Shown one piece after another: positions 1-7,759 of a stretch of DNA of 13,059 bases (positions are counted from its first letter, which is position 1; each line of letters begins with the position of its first letter). This DNA comes from Cellvibrionaceae bacterium (GTDB lineage Bacteria > Pseudomonadota > Gammaproteobacteria > Pseudomonadales > Cellvibrionaceae). Where the stretch lies: NCBI GenBank assembly GCA_030597965.1, contig JAUVQU010000047.1:1-13059 (forward strand), in the 5' to 3' direction. A program made the translations under genes and the position numbers. Under the pieces are notes generated by a model that was not told the origin of the DNA, did no database searches, and was given only the letters and a program-made list of their open reading frames with translations.

Positions 1-48
1 CAGTGAGTAATAAACGCAATGGGTGCTCTTAAGTAAGGTATTTGCTTT

Positions 49-84
49 TAAACCAATACTGTATAAAAATACAGTATTGGTTTA
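49..84. promoter_or_regulatory. LexA (SOS) box within a 16-bp perfect inverted repeat, upstream of dinB
   Basis: Positions 57-76 read TACTGTATAAAAATACAGTA, which fits the gammaproteobacterial LexA operator (CTG-N10-CAG with an AT-rich centre and flanking TA). The symmetry goes beyond the operator: arm 49-64 (TAAACCAATACTGTAT) is the exact reverse complement of 69-84, separated by AAAA. The box ends about 30 bp before the dinB ATG, where promoter overlap is expected, so dinB is very probably repressed by LexA and induced by DNA damage. The -35 and -10 hexamers could not be assigned with confidence. Confidence 0.93.
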
Positions 85-106
85 TGTTGAGTGCTGGGGG
101 AGGGCG

Positions 107-1183
107 ATGCGAAAAATCATTCATGTTGATGCGGATTGTTTCTTTGCCGCGATTGAGGTGCGAGACAACCCCAGTTTACGAGATTACCCCATTGCGGTTG
201 GGGGTGATCCAGGTAAGCGCGGTGTGATATCCACCTGTAATTATTTAGCGCGGACCTATGGAGTGCATTCGGCGATGGCATCGGCCTATGCCAAGCGCCT
301 CTGCCCGGACTTGAAGATTGTGCCTCACCGGATGGAAGCCTATAAAGAAGCCTCCAGTCAGATGCGGGAAATATTTTTTGACTACACGGACCTGGTGGAG
401 CCTCTTTCACTGGACGAGGCTTTCCTTGATGTGTCGGAAAGCTCTCGCTGTCAGAGCAGTGCAACTTTAATGGCGCAGGAGATTCGCCAGCGTATTGAGG
501 CTGTTACGGGGATCACCGTATCGGCCGGAGTTGCCCCCAATAAGTTTCTTGCCAAGGTCGCCAGTGATTGGGAAAAGCCCAACGGTTTAACCGTTGTGAA
601 GCCGGAACAGGTCGATGAATTTGTGCATCAGTTGCCAGTTTCTAAGATTTTTGGTGTAGGCAAGGTTACCGCAGAAAAGATGCATCGCTTGGGGGTGGAT
701 ACCTGTGCTGATTTACAGCGGCTGTCTCTGGGTGATCTTTCAGAAAGCTTCGGTAGTTTTGGCTCACGTCTTTATCAGTTGAGTCGAGGTCAGGACAACC
801 GGGAAGTCAAAACGTCACGTCGGCGTAAATCCCTCAGTGTTGAGAATACCTATGATGTGGATCTTCCTGATGTGGTGGTTTGTCTCGAGAAGCTACCAGC
901 CCTGTTGCTGGAGTTGAATGGACGTTTACGACAATTGTCGACTGACTACTTACCTGTGAAAGCCTTCGTGAAAGTTAAGTTTGATGACTTTAATACGACG
1001 ACACTTGAGCGGGCGGGCACCCGGGCATGCCTGGAGGATTATCAGTGGTTGCTGACGGAGGCAGTTTCCCGAGGGGCTAGGCCTGTCAGGCTGCTGGGCT
1101 TGGGTGTGCGGCTAATGGATGTGGCCGAGACATCCATTGCGGAACAGCTGGATTTCTTTGCGATGGACGAAGAAGCTATGTAA
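107..1183 (+). CDS. dinB: DNA polymerase IV (DinB), Y-family translesion polymerase
   Basis: Error-prone Y-family polymerase that copies past lesions and extends mismatched primers. The protein is 358 aa from the ATG at 107 (E. coli DinB is 351 aa) and opens MRKIIHVDADCFFA like E. coli. Visible residues are catalytic Asp8, Asp103 and Glu104 (in SLDEAFLDVS) and the steric-gate Phe13. The palm-region motifs GVISTCNY and SAGVAPNKFLAK are present, as is the helix-hairpin-helix IFGVGKVTAEK. Near the C-terminus, QLDFF (about residues 347-351) fits the beta-clamp-binding consensus and, unusually, is followed by a short acidic tail. The frame is open back to an ATG at 23, but that would translate through the LexA box and lacks homology. 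A GGGGGAGGG purine run at 96-104 precedes the chosen ATG. Convergent with the HopJ-family gene; no clear terminator between them. Confidence 0.97.
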   Translation: MRKIIHVDADCFFAAIEVRDNPSLRDYPIAVGGDPGKRGVISTCNYLARTYGVHSAMASAYAKRLCPDLKIVPHRMEAYKEASSQMREIFFDYTDLVEPLSLDEAFLDVSESSRCQSSATLMAQEIRQRIEAVTGITVSAGVAPNKFLAKVASDWEKPNGLTVVKPEQVDEFVHQLPVSKIFGVGKVTAEKMHRLGVDTCADLQRLSLGDLSESFGSFGSRLYQLSRGQDNREVKTSRRRKSLSVENTYDVDLPDVVVCLEKLPALLLELNGRLRQLSTDYLPVKAFVKVKFDDFNTTTLERAGTRACLEDYQWLLTEAVSRGARPVRLLGLGVRLMDVAETSIAEQLDFFAMDEEAM

Positions 1184-1219
1184 AAACTGTAACTGCTAAG
1201 TTTCTAAATTTATTGTGAT

Positions 1220-1564
1220 TCACTTGGCCGCAAGTGGTGCTGAATCGAAGTGAATACCTGCCCAACCGTGCACCATAAAATTACGGATATTCTGATGGTC
1301 GTTGTTTTCTGGGTGCTGAAGCACATCGTTACGGTAGAATTTACCAAAGCAAGCCAGCATGGCCTCTTGGTTTAAGCTGTTGAGCTGACCGAAGGCAAAC
1401 AGCTTGCAGGAGCCCTGGTTTTCTTCGGCGGCGTTTTGTGTGCCGCCGTTGATGAAGGCGCTTGGGCTAAAGTTATAATTGGCTTCAATCACGGCGATGG
1501 TGTCAGTAAATTCAATGTTTTCAGGGGCTTCTTGGAGCTGGTTGATAAAATCTTGCAAGTTCAT
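1220..1564 (-). CDS. HopJ type III effector family protein (probable housekeeping homolog)
   Basis: A 114-aa soluble protein with no signal peptide or membrane segment. It matches the HopJ family (named after a Pseudomonas syringae effector) along its whole length: an N-terminal LQDFINQLQEAPENIEF segment, the central FINGGTQNAAEENQGSCKLF region with FAFGQLN following, then ACFGKFYRNDVLQHP and HQNIRNFMVHGWAGIHF. The family is common in marine and soil gammaproteobacteria that lack an effector repertoire, so the name should not be read as evidence for host injection. No molecular function is established. The ATG at 1564 has only a weak ribosome binding site. The gene is convergent with dinB and divergent from exbD across a 208-bp spacer in which I found no confident promoter. 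Confidence 0.88.
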   Translation of the reverse strand: MNLQDFINQLQEAPENIEFTDTIAVIEANYNFSPSAFINGGTQNAAEENQGSCKLFAFGQLNSLNQEAMLACFGKFYRNDVLQHPENNDHQNIRNFMVHGWAGIHFDSAPLAAK

Positions 1565-1772
1565 AGGGATTATTCTGTCAGTGAGTAAGGGGGTCTATAC
1601 ACGATGGCGTCAAGTATGCAGATTTTATCACTATATTGTCTAAATGTGGCCTAAGGTGACATATGCAGCCCGTATTTATGCTGTTAGTATCGATCCTTAT
1701 CTATAGGCTATGACGGCTATATCTCTCTAGGATAGAGCGTGAATCAACAGACAATAAAGAGGTGGTACTTCC

Positions 1773-2195
1773 GTGAGACGTAAAAAAGGCCGCGGTGCTG
1801 AAGACGATACCAGTGAAATTGACCTGACACCCATGCTCGACGTGGTGTTTATCATGTTGATATTCTTTATTGTGACCGCATCGTTCGTTAAAGAAAGCTC
1901 CATTGATATCAATGTTCCTGAAACTCAGGAGAACCCGCCGCCGCCATCGGATGAAGACGATGCACCAATTTTGGTGATCATTACATCTACTAATGAAATA
2001 TGGATGGAAGGTCGCCGTGTTGATATTCGCTCTGTGCGTGCGAATATTGAGCGTATGCACGCCGAGTCACCGACAGTGCCTGTGATAGTAAAAGCGGACG
2101 GTAAGTCCAAAGCGGCTACCTTTGTGGCAGTCGCTGACGCAGCCCGTGAGGCTGATGTGTATAATGTGTCGCTGATCGCGCCAGATAGAGAGTAA
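1773..2195 (+). CDS. exbD: ExbD/TolR-family biopolymer transport protein (stand-alone)
   Basis: A 140-aa inner-membrane protein of the ExbD/TolR family, which with ExbB and TonB turns proton motive force into energy for outer-membrane transport. Residues 1-14 are charged and cytoplasmic. The signature IDLTPMLDVVFIMLIFFIV (16-34) forms the single membrane helix and carries the proton-carrying Asp23 (E. coli ExbD Asp25). A proline-rich linker (PPPPS) follows, then the periplasmic domain with IWMEGRRVDI and VIVKADGKS. It resembles the ExbD2 subtype usually found in exbB-exbB2-exbD-tonB clusters, but no exbB or tonB lies beside it here. The start is GTG, supported by AAAGAGGTGG at 1756-1765 about 8 bases upstream. 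It ends in its own terminator, so it is probably monocistronic. Confidence 0.92.
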   Translation: MRRKKGRGAEDDTSEIDLTPMLDVVFIMLIFFIVTASFVKESSIDINVPETQENPPPPSDEDDAPILVIITSTNEIWMEGRRVDIRSVRANIERMHAESPTVPVIVKADGKSKAATFVAVADAAREADVYNVSLIAPDRE

Positions 2196-2221
2196 GCTGC
2201 ATTATATGCAACTGTATAAAC

Positions 2222-2244
2222 AGCCACCTTCGGGTGGTTTTTTT
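2222..2244 (+). terminator. Rho-independent terminator of exbD
   Basis: CCACC (2224-2228), loop TTCG, GGTGG (2233-2237), followed by seven Ts (2238-2244) and preceded by an A-rich stretch. This is a canonical tetraloop terminator 27 bases after the exbD stop. Confidence 0.93.
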
Positions 2245-2349
2245 GTGCCTTTAGTACCGCGCAACATAATTATTAAAGAGCCCTTGCCTATAAGTAATAA
2301 ATGGCTAGAGTGAAGCGCTGATAACTATTTTATTGAGTTCATAATTTAT

Positions 2350-4893
2350 ATGCCGTTATTGAAAAAAGTGTTCATCTATTCTATTTCTGCTTTGTTGGTT
2401 CTCTTGTTGTTGTTGATCACGCTGGCTCCTCCTATTGTTCGTTGGGCGGTGGAAGATTGGCTGCAGGATGAGGGTGTTGAGGCTCAGTTTGATCACCTGT
2501 CTATGACTCTTGGGTTGGGTCGTATTGAAATTGTCGGTTTGCGTGGGGAAGATGCACAGGCTCGAGGTTTTGGTCTGGATGAGCTGATTCTTGATGTCGA
2601 GCTGCTGCCATTAATGAGCCGTCGCATTGTGATTGAACAGGTGGAAGTGAATGGCTTGCGTTTAGATGTAGTGACTCAGCCTGACGATATGATCGTGGGC
2701 GGATTATCCCTGGCCAAACTGAGCGCAGGCGATGAGGTAGAGCTAGAACAAGAGGTTTCTAAAGAAGAGGCTGTCGTTGAGGATTGGGCTGTGGAGCTTC
2801 ATCGGTTAGCCATTAATAACGTCAAGCTGTGTGTTGCGCAGGAGGCGGATGTTGTTGAGACGCACCACTGCATCGCCCTGGATTCTCTGTTACTTGAGGG
2901 CGGTATTGACGTGCCTTCACTTCAGAATATACAGGTCAACCTACCTGAGAGTGTCGTCCTGAAAGGCGTCAGCGTAACCGACAAATTACAGCAGATAACG
3001 CTCCTGGCTCTAAGTAAGCTTGCGGTTGAATCGCTCCATTATGAAGCGGCCGGAGGCGGGCTGGACGGTATTGTTCTGGACGAACTTTCTCTCTCGGGTC
3101 TTGAGCAGGACATTTCTGATCTAGGGCTCATGTCGGTCAGTGGGGGTTTTGAATCTTTTCAGTTAGATGGATTGTCATGGCAGCCGGATAATGTCCTGGA
3201 TCCTCAGGATTGGGGCGTAACTTTTCGAGGCTTTGCCATCAAGGCAACCAAGTTCTGTGCCACGAAATTGGTTGATGGGAAGAGTGATCCTCAATGCCTC
3301 GGTTTTGAGCAGCTGCTAATAGATGGTGGCTTAAGTGTGCCTTCTGTTAATGAGTTGCAAGTTGAAATGCCGGGAACTTTGACTTTAAGCGGTTTTAATG
3401 TCGAAGATCAGTTATATCAACTTGGCGTGATGTCATTGGATGAATTGAACCTCAAGGCGTTAAATTATCAAACTGGTGGACTGACGCTCGATCAGGTTGT
3501 TTTGAATAAGCTAAAGCTATTAGAGCGCCACGAAGCAATGCTTCGCAGCGACAGCATTGTTTACCACGGCGGTTTGGATAAGTTGCAATTGAACGAGTTG
3601 GCGTGGCAGCCAGAAGTCTTGTCCATTGATACTGTTAATGTAGGTGGATTGGATTTATTACTGCACAGGGATGAACAGGCAACATTACCGATTATACGTT
3701 TACTTGAATTGCTCTTGAAAAAAGCCGATCCCGCCGCGAGTGAAGTTGCGGATCAGCAGCTCGCTAGTCAGGACGTGACCTCTTCTGAAGAGGCCGCCAC
3801 CCCCGCTGAAGCCCGACCAGCTATGGCGGTAATTATTAATCAATTTACGATTGGTGAAGGCTCCAAGCTGAGCGTTATCGATGAAGACATTCAGCCGGTC
3901 TTGGTACAAACGCTCAGTGATTTACAATTACACGTCACGTCTATCAATGGTCAGCAGCCCAACAAGGCCAGTCCCGCCAAGCTGTCGGCTCGCATGGGTG
4001 AATTTGGCATGCTCAGGGTTAAGGCCAAGACCTGGCCGTTCCGCGAGAAATTAAATTTGGAATTACAGGGTGAGATCGATGCCTTTGATCTGCTGCCATT
4101 CACGGGATATCTTGAGCAGGCGATCGGTTATCAGGTGCAGTCGGGTCAGCTAAATAGTGAGCTGGATGTTTCTGTCGAAGAAGATATGGTCGACGCCGAT
4201 GTAAACCTGGAGCTGAATAAATTTGAATTATTGGCTCTGGAGAAAGCTTTGCGGCAGGGCAGTGCCGAGGTGCGAGTGTCTGCAAGTGGAGAGGCTCAAG
4301 AGACTGAATCCAGTGCGCTGCCTATCGGTTTGGCATTGAACTTGCTCAAAGATGACAACGGCAAAATCTATCTGGAGCTACCTGTGAGTGGCCCTGTGGG
4401 TGATCCGAGTTTGTCATTCTCTTATGTGGTTAGCGTTGTTATGCGCAAAGCCATGACGGCAGCGGTGATGAACTACTACGCCCCGCTGGGTATTCTCAAT
4501 ATAGCGTCTGGGTTAATGAAATCAGCGACGGAGCTACGGTTTGAGCCTATGCTGTTTGATCCGGGCCAGTCATCTTTAACGGGTTTTCATCGTGATCGAC
4601 TGAGAAAAATGGCACAGTTGTTGTCAGAGAAGTCTCAGTTAAGTTTGAGTTTTTGCGCCAGTGCCTCGGGTGCCGATGCTCTGTCAATTTTACAGTTGCC
4701 AGCAGCCCCTGAAGCCGGTCTGGTACTGACACTTGAACAGCGTGAGGAGTTAAGAGTTTTGGCGTCAGAGCGAGGTTCTGTGGTGAAAGAAAATCTTTTG
4801 GAGATGGGTGCAGGCTCTGCCCAAGTGGTTCTTTGTCAGCCTGATTTAGCGTTGGATCGATTTGAGCCTGCGGAAATGGAAGTGAGTTTGTAA
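2350..4893 (+). CDS. DUF748 / AsmA-like membrane-anchored envelope protein with internal duplication
   Basis: An 847-aa protein. Residues 7-29 form an N-terminal membrane anchor, followed by the AsmA/DUF748-type opening (PPIVRWAVEDWL, then LGLGRIEIVGLRG and LLPLMSRRIVIEQVEVNGLRLDV). The C-terminal part, about 655-770, has the DUF748 pattern: LPIGLALNLLKDDNGKIYLELPVSG is followed by VGDPSLSF and an LRFEPMLFDPGQSSLT segment resembling an OmpA-like beginning. Most of the chain should be periplasmic. AsmA-superfamily proteins are thought to bridge the envelope and handle phospholipid or other hydrophobic traffic; the role of this member is unknown. Residues 146-287 and 288-431 are diverged tandem copies. 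All six cysteines fall in three pairs (161/174, 303/316, 769/829), suggesting periplasmic disulfides. An Ala/Glu-rich linker lies at about 458-490. The ATG at 2350 has a poor ribosome binding site but sits just before the anchor. The stop overlaps the next start (TAATG). Confidence 0.86.
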   Translation: MPLLKKVFIYSISALLVLLLLLITLAPPIVRWAVEDWLQDEGVEAQFDHLSMTLGLGRIEIVGLRGEDAQARGFGLDELILDVELLPLMSRRIVIEQVEVNGLRLDVVTQPDDMIVGGLSLAKLSAGDEVELEQEVSKEEAVVEDWAVELHRLAINNVKLCVAQEADVVETHHCIALDSLLLEGGIDVPSLQNIQVNLPESVVLKGVSVTDKLQQITLLALSKLAVESLHYEAAGGGLDGIVLDELSLSGLEQDISDLGLMSVSGGFESFQLDGLSWQPDNVLDPQDWGVTFRGFAIKATKFCATKLVDGKSDPQCLGFEQLLIDGGLSVPSVNELQVEMPGTLTLSGFNVEDQLYQLGVMSLDELNLKALNYQTGGLTLDQVVLNKLKLLERHEAMLRSDSIVYHGGLDKLQLNELAWQPEVLSIDTVNVGGLDLLLHRDEQATLPIIRLLELLLKKADPAASEVADQQLASQDVTSSEEAATPAEARPAMAVIINQFTIGEGSKLSVIDEDIQPVLVQTLSDLQLHVTSINGQQPNKASPAKLSARMGEFGMLRVKAKTWPFREKLNLELQGEIDAFDLLPFTGYLEQAIGYQVQSGQLNSELDVSVEEDMVDADVNLELNKFELLALEKALRQGSAEVRVSASGEAQETESSALPIGLALNLLKDDNGKIYLELPVSGPVGDPSLSFSYVVSVVMRKAMTAAVMNYYAPLGILNIASGLMKSATELRFEPMLFDPGQSSLTGFHRDRLRKMAQLLSEKSQLSLSFCASASGADALSILQLPAAPEAGLVLTLEQREELRVLASERGSVVKENLLEMGAGSAQVVLCQPDLALDRFEPAEMEVSL
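2785..3642 (+). repeat. Tandem internal duplication in the DUF748 protein (two ~142-aa units)
   Basis: Unit 1 (residues 146-287) and unit 2 (288-431) align end to end at the protein level. Matching landmarks are WAVEL/WGVTF; LCVAQ...HHC/FCATK...PQC, with the two cysteines 13 residues apart in both; LLLEGGIDVPS/LLIDGGLSVPS; VNLPESVVLKG/VEMPGTLTLSG; and LDGLSWQP/LNELAWQP. The copies are well diverged, so the duplication is old. I judged the alignment by eye. Confidence 0.85.
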
Positions 4894-5234
4894 TGATTAG
4901 AACTTTTATACTCGTCATGTGTGCCAGTGTTCTTGTGGCTTGCAGTACAGGTGCGACCAAGCCGTTGTCTCCTCTCAAAGAGTCATTCGATAAACAGCAA
5001 TTTAGTAATGGCGTAGAAGTGTTTACCTATAAAGTATTCTTTCCCGAGCCAAAGATTGTGCCGGCAGATAGACTTAATCGCCCCGTTAAAGAAACCACTA
5101 ATGCTAAGTCATTGCGATTGGATGATCGCCTGACTCAACGTTTGGAGGCCGAGGGTTACTGCGCCGATGGCTACCGCAAGTTAGAGCAGGTGGTGGGTTA
5201 CGGGAATGCACGTATTCGCGGCGAGTGTTTATGA
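4893..5234 (+). CDS. Small predicted lipoprotein, translationally coupled to the DUF748 gene
   Basis: A 113-aa protein with a short type II signal peptide (MIRTFILVMCASVLVAC) and lipobox LVAC; the lipidated cysteine would be Cys17. Ser at +2 predicts outer-membrane sorting by the Lol system. The mature part is about 97 residues, with a central YKVFFPEPKIVP segment and a C-terminal pair Cys90/Cys112 that could form a disulfide. I do not recognise the family. Its ATG shares one base with the upstream stop codon (TAATG), so the two proteins are probably made together and may act together in the envelope. Similar small lipoproteins next to DUF748 genes may exist, but I cannot confirm this from sequence alone. 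Confidence 0.8.
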   Translation: MIRTFILVMCASVLVACSTGATKPLSPLKESFDKQQFSNGVEVFTYKVFFPEPKIVPADRLNRPVKETTNAKSLRLDDRLTQRLEAEGYCADGYRKLEQVVGYGNARIRGECL

Positions 5235-5263
5235 TGAGAATGGGTCCCTAGGATCCCTTCTGG

Positions 5264-5278
5264 TTTATCCAGGATAAA
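5264..5278. repeat. Short perfect palindrome upstream of parC
   Basis: TTTATCC (5264-5270), A, GGATAAA (5272-5278). This odd-centre dyad lies between the lipoprotein stop and the parC start, 97 bp from the parC ATG. It could be an operator or part of a weak terminator, but no T-run follows. The rest of the 5235-5374 spacer shows no confident promoter. Confidence 0.4.
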
Positions 5279-5374
5279 GGCTGGCTCTCAGCTGCAACAA
5301 CACATAGAATCGCCCCTTAGAAAATAATAATTTCATAGGCCCATGTCAGGGCTGACCGCATTTTAGGAAGTCGT

Positions 5375-7624
5375 ATGACCGAGGTAATCTCCTCCCCCGA
5401 AGCTGAAGAACAGCTACCCCTTAGAGAATATGCAGAGCGTGCTTACCTGGATTATTCCATGTACGTCATCCTCGATCGCGCACTGCCTAACATTGGTGAT
5501 GGTCTCAAGCCGGTACAGCGCCGTATTGTTTATGCCATGAGCGAGCTGGGCCTTAAGTCCACCGCTAAGTTCAAGAAGTCTGCCCGTACCGTGGGTGACG
5601 TGATTGGTAAGTTTCACCCGCACGGTGATTCCGCCGCCTATGAAGCCATGGTGTTGATGGCGCAGCCTTTCTCTTATCGCTACACGCTTGTTGATGGTCA
5701 AGGTAATTGGGGCGCGCCCGATGATCCTAAGTCCTTCGCGGCGATGCGTTACACCGAATCACGTCTGACCAAATACAGTGAGGCGCTCTTGTCTGAGCTT
5801 GGCCAAGGCACTGTCGACTGGACGCCTAATTTTGATGGCACCATGGACGAGCCTTCTGTGCTGCCTGCGCGGGTGCCGAATGTACTGCTTAACGGAACTA
5901 CGGGTATTGCCGTGGGTATGGCTACCGATATTCCGCCACATAATTTGCGTGAAGTGGTCGCTGCTACTGTCCATTTGTTGGAAAATCCAAAGGCAACCGT
6001 TGAAGACTTGATGGTGTATATGCCCGGGCCGGATATGCCGACCGAAGCAGAGATCATTACCCCGGTTACAGACATTAAGAAAATGTATGAAACCGGTCGT
6101 GGCAGTTTGCGTATGCGTGCTATCTGGCACAAAGACGACGGCGATGTAGTGGTAACAGCGCTGCCTCATCAGGTTAGTGGTGCCAAAATTATTGAGCAGA
6201 TCGCCGCGCAAATGCAAGCGAAAAAGTTACCGATGGTGGCGGATTTACGCGATGAATCAGACCATGAGAACCCAACGCGTCTAGTCATTGTACCGCGTTC
6301 AAATCGAATTGATTTAGGCTCCATGATGAGCCACTTGTTTGCCTCTACCGATTTGGAACGCACCTATCGTGTCAATATGAACATGATCGGTATCGATGGC
6401 CTGCCGAAGGTGAAAGCTCTCAATAAGTTGTTGGCTGAATGGTTGGTCTTCCGTACCGCAACAGTTCGTCGTCGTTTGCAATATCGCTTGGAAAAAGTTG
6501 AAGAACGCATGTTGCGTTTGGAGGCTTTGATGGTCGTATTCCTCAATGTCGATGAAGTGATTCGAATCATCCGTGAAGAGGAATACCCCAAGCCGATTTT
6601 GATGGAGCGTTTCAGCCTGGTTGAAATGCAGGCGGAATATATTTTGGATACTAAGTTGCGTCAATTGGCGCGCTTGGAAGAAATGAAAATCCGTGAAGAG
6701 CAGGCTGAACTGGAGAAAGAAAAAGGAGGTTTGGAGCTTTTGCTCAGCAGCGATCGCCGCTTGAAAACCTTAGTTAAAAAAGAGTTGATTGAAGCGTCAG
6801 AAGAGTTTGGCGATGAGCGCCGCTCACCCATTATGGTGCGCGAAGAGGCGCAAGCCTTTAACGAATTGGATTTATTAGGTTCTGAGCCTGTCACCGTTGT
6901 TATGTCTGAAAAGGGCTGGATTCGCTCCGCCAAGGGGCATGATATTGACCCGATCACGCTTAATTATAAATCAGGAGATGGGTATAAGTTATCAGCCAAA
7001 GGTAAGACGAATCAGAATGTCATTTTACTTTGTTCTACTGGCCGAACCTATGCGTTACAGGTGCATACCCTCCCATCTGCACGGGGGCAGGGCGAGCCAG
7101 CCTCGGGACGTTTAAGCCCGCCGAGCGGTGCTACCTTTGACGGTCTGTTGATGGGAGCTGAAAACCAGAAGATATTGCTGGGTAGTGACGCCGGTTATGG
7201 TTTTATTACCAAAATGAGCAACCTATACACTAAGAATAAAGCCGGTAAAGCGGCGCTATCCCTGCCCAAGGGTAGCCGTGCAATGGAGCCTGTAGTTGTT
7301 AATAACCCGGAAACGGATTTACTGGCGGCGGTGAGTAACGAGGGGCGTCTCTTGATATTCCCTGTCAGTGATCTGCCTGAGCTTGCGCGGGGTAAAGGCA
7401 ACAAGGTTATGAATATTCCTTCGGCGCGCGTGCAGAGCCGTGAAGAGTATCTGGTGGTCTTGCAGGTGATTGGCGAAGGTCAGGAGTTAGTTCTCTATTC
7501 TGGCAAGCGTCATATCAGTCTGAGGCGCAAAGATTTGGAGCACTATATGGGCGAGCGTGGCCGCCGTGGCAACAAGTTGCCGCGCGGTTTCCAGAATGTG
7601 GACAGTGCGGAAATACGCGATTAG
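5375..7624 (+). CDS. parC: DNA topoisomerase IV subunit A (ParC)
   Basis: Breakage-reunion subunit of topoisomerase IV, which with ParE decatenates daughter chromosomes and relaxes DNA. The protein is 749 aa (E. coli ParC is 752). The winged-helix region carries LKPVQRRIVYAM, GKFHPHGDSAAYEAM and the catalytic AAMRYTE with Tyr126 (E. coli Tyr120, offset +6). Positions matching E. coli Ser80 and Glu84 are Ser86 and Glu90, the quinolone-sensitive residues. Next come the tower and coiled-coil arms (about 370-490, Glu/Lys/Arg-rich) and a C-terminal beta-pinwheel from about 500 to 740. ParC rather than GyrA is supported by the short N-terminus, the ParC-like FSYRYTLVDGQGNWGAPDDP run and the lack of a clear GyrA box. 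AGGA at 5365-5368 gives a good ribosome binding site. parE is not in the window. Confidence 0.97.
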   Translation: MTEVISSPEAEEQLPLREYAERAYLDYSMYVILDRALPNIGDGLKPVQRRIVYAMSELGLKSTAKFKKSARTVGDVIGKFHPHGDSAAYEAMVLMAQPFSYRYTLVDGQGNWGAPDDPKSFAAMRYTESRLTKYSEALLSELGQGTVDWTPNFDGTMDEPSVLPARVPNVLLNGTTGIAVGMATDIPPHNLREVVAATVHLLENPKATVEDLMVYMPGPDMPTEAEIITPVTDIKKMYETGRGSLRMRAIWHKDDGDVVVTALPHQVSGAKIIEQIAAQMQAKKLPMVADLRDESDHENPTRLVIVPRSNRIDLGSMMSHLFASTDLERTYRVNMNMIGIDGLPKVKALNKLLAEWLVFRTATVRRRLQYRLEKVEERMLRLEALMVVFLNVDEVIRIIREEEYPKPILMERFSLVEMQAEYILDTKLRQLARLEEMKIREEQAELEKEKGGLELLLSSDRRLKTLVKKELIEASEEFGDERRSPIMVREEAQAFNELDLLGSEPVTVVMSEKGWIRSAKGHDIDPITLNYKSGDGYKLSAKGKTNQNVILLCSTGRTYALQVHTLPSARGQGEPASGRLSPPSGATFDGLLMGAENQKILLGSDAGYGFITKMSNLYTKNKAGKAALSLPKGSRAMEPVVVNNPETDLLAAVSNEGRLLIFPVSDLPELARGKGNKVMNIPSARVQSREEYLVVLQVIGEGQELVLYSGKRHISLRRKDLEHYMGERGRRGNKLPRGFQNVDSAEIRD

Positions 7625-7634
7625 TAATATTTAA

Positions 7635-7674
7635 GGGGCTGTCCTAGATAAAACCTGTTGTCTTGGACAGCCCC
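7635..7674. repeat. Strong 40-nt hairpin after parC (terminator-like or mobile-repeat remnant)
   Basis: GGGGCTGTCC (7635-7644) is the exact reverse complement of GGACAGCCCC (7665-7674). The stem continues inward past one T:T mismatch with AGA/TCT, a T:G wobble and AA/TT, leaving a 6-nt loop (AACCTG). It begins 11 bases after the parC stop. There is no T-run on the plus strand, so it is not a standard intrinsic terminator, though it could block transcription or protect the 3' end. No transposase or target duplication is visible. Confidence 0.75.
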
Positions 7675-7759
7675 AAGAATTATTCAGGGCTAGCCGAGGT
7701 GTGTTTGCCGTCTATTTAAATACCAGTAAATTAACGATACAGATGTGAGAGCAGGGCGC

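Noticed and set aside
23..106. Upstream extension of dinB from the ATG at 23
   Set aside because: The extra 28 residues have no DinB counterpart and would be translated through the LexA box; the ATG at 107 matches the family start and has a purine-rich site before it.
1184..1219. Terminator between the convergent dinB and HopJ-family genes
   Set aside because: Only a 4-bp AACT/AGTT stem with a distant T-run on the minus strand; too weak to support.
2212..2223. CTGTATAAACAG as a second LexA box after exbD
   Set aside because: The CTG and CAG are six bases apart instead of ten, and it lies in a 3' region leading into a terminator.
4547..4978. 143-codon open frame opposite the DUF748/lipoprotein junction
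   Set aside because: Spans two genes antisense, with no ribosome binding site or recognisable domain.
5378..5790. Quinolone-resistance change in ParC
   Set aside because: The residues matching E. coli Ser80 and Glu84 are Ser86 and Glu90, the susceptible form.
5759..6217. 152-codon open frame opposite parC
   Set aside because: Antisense shadow of a strongly conserved gene, with composition driven by the parC codons and no recognisable domain.
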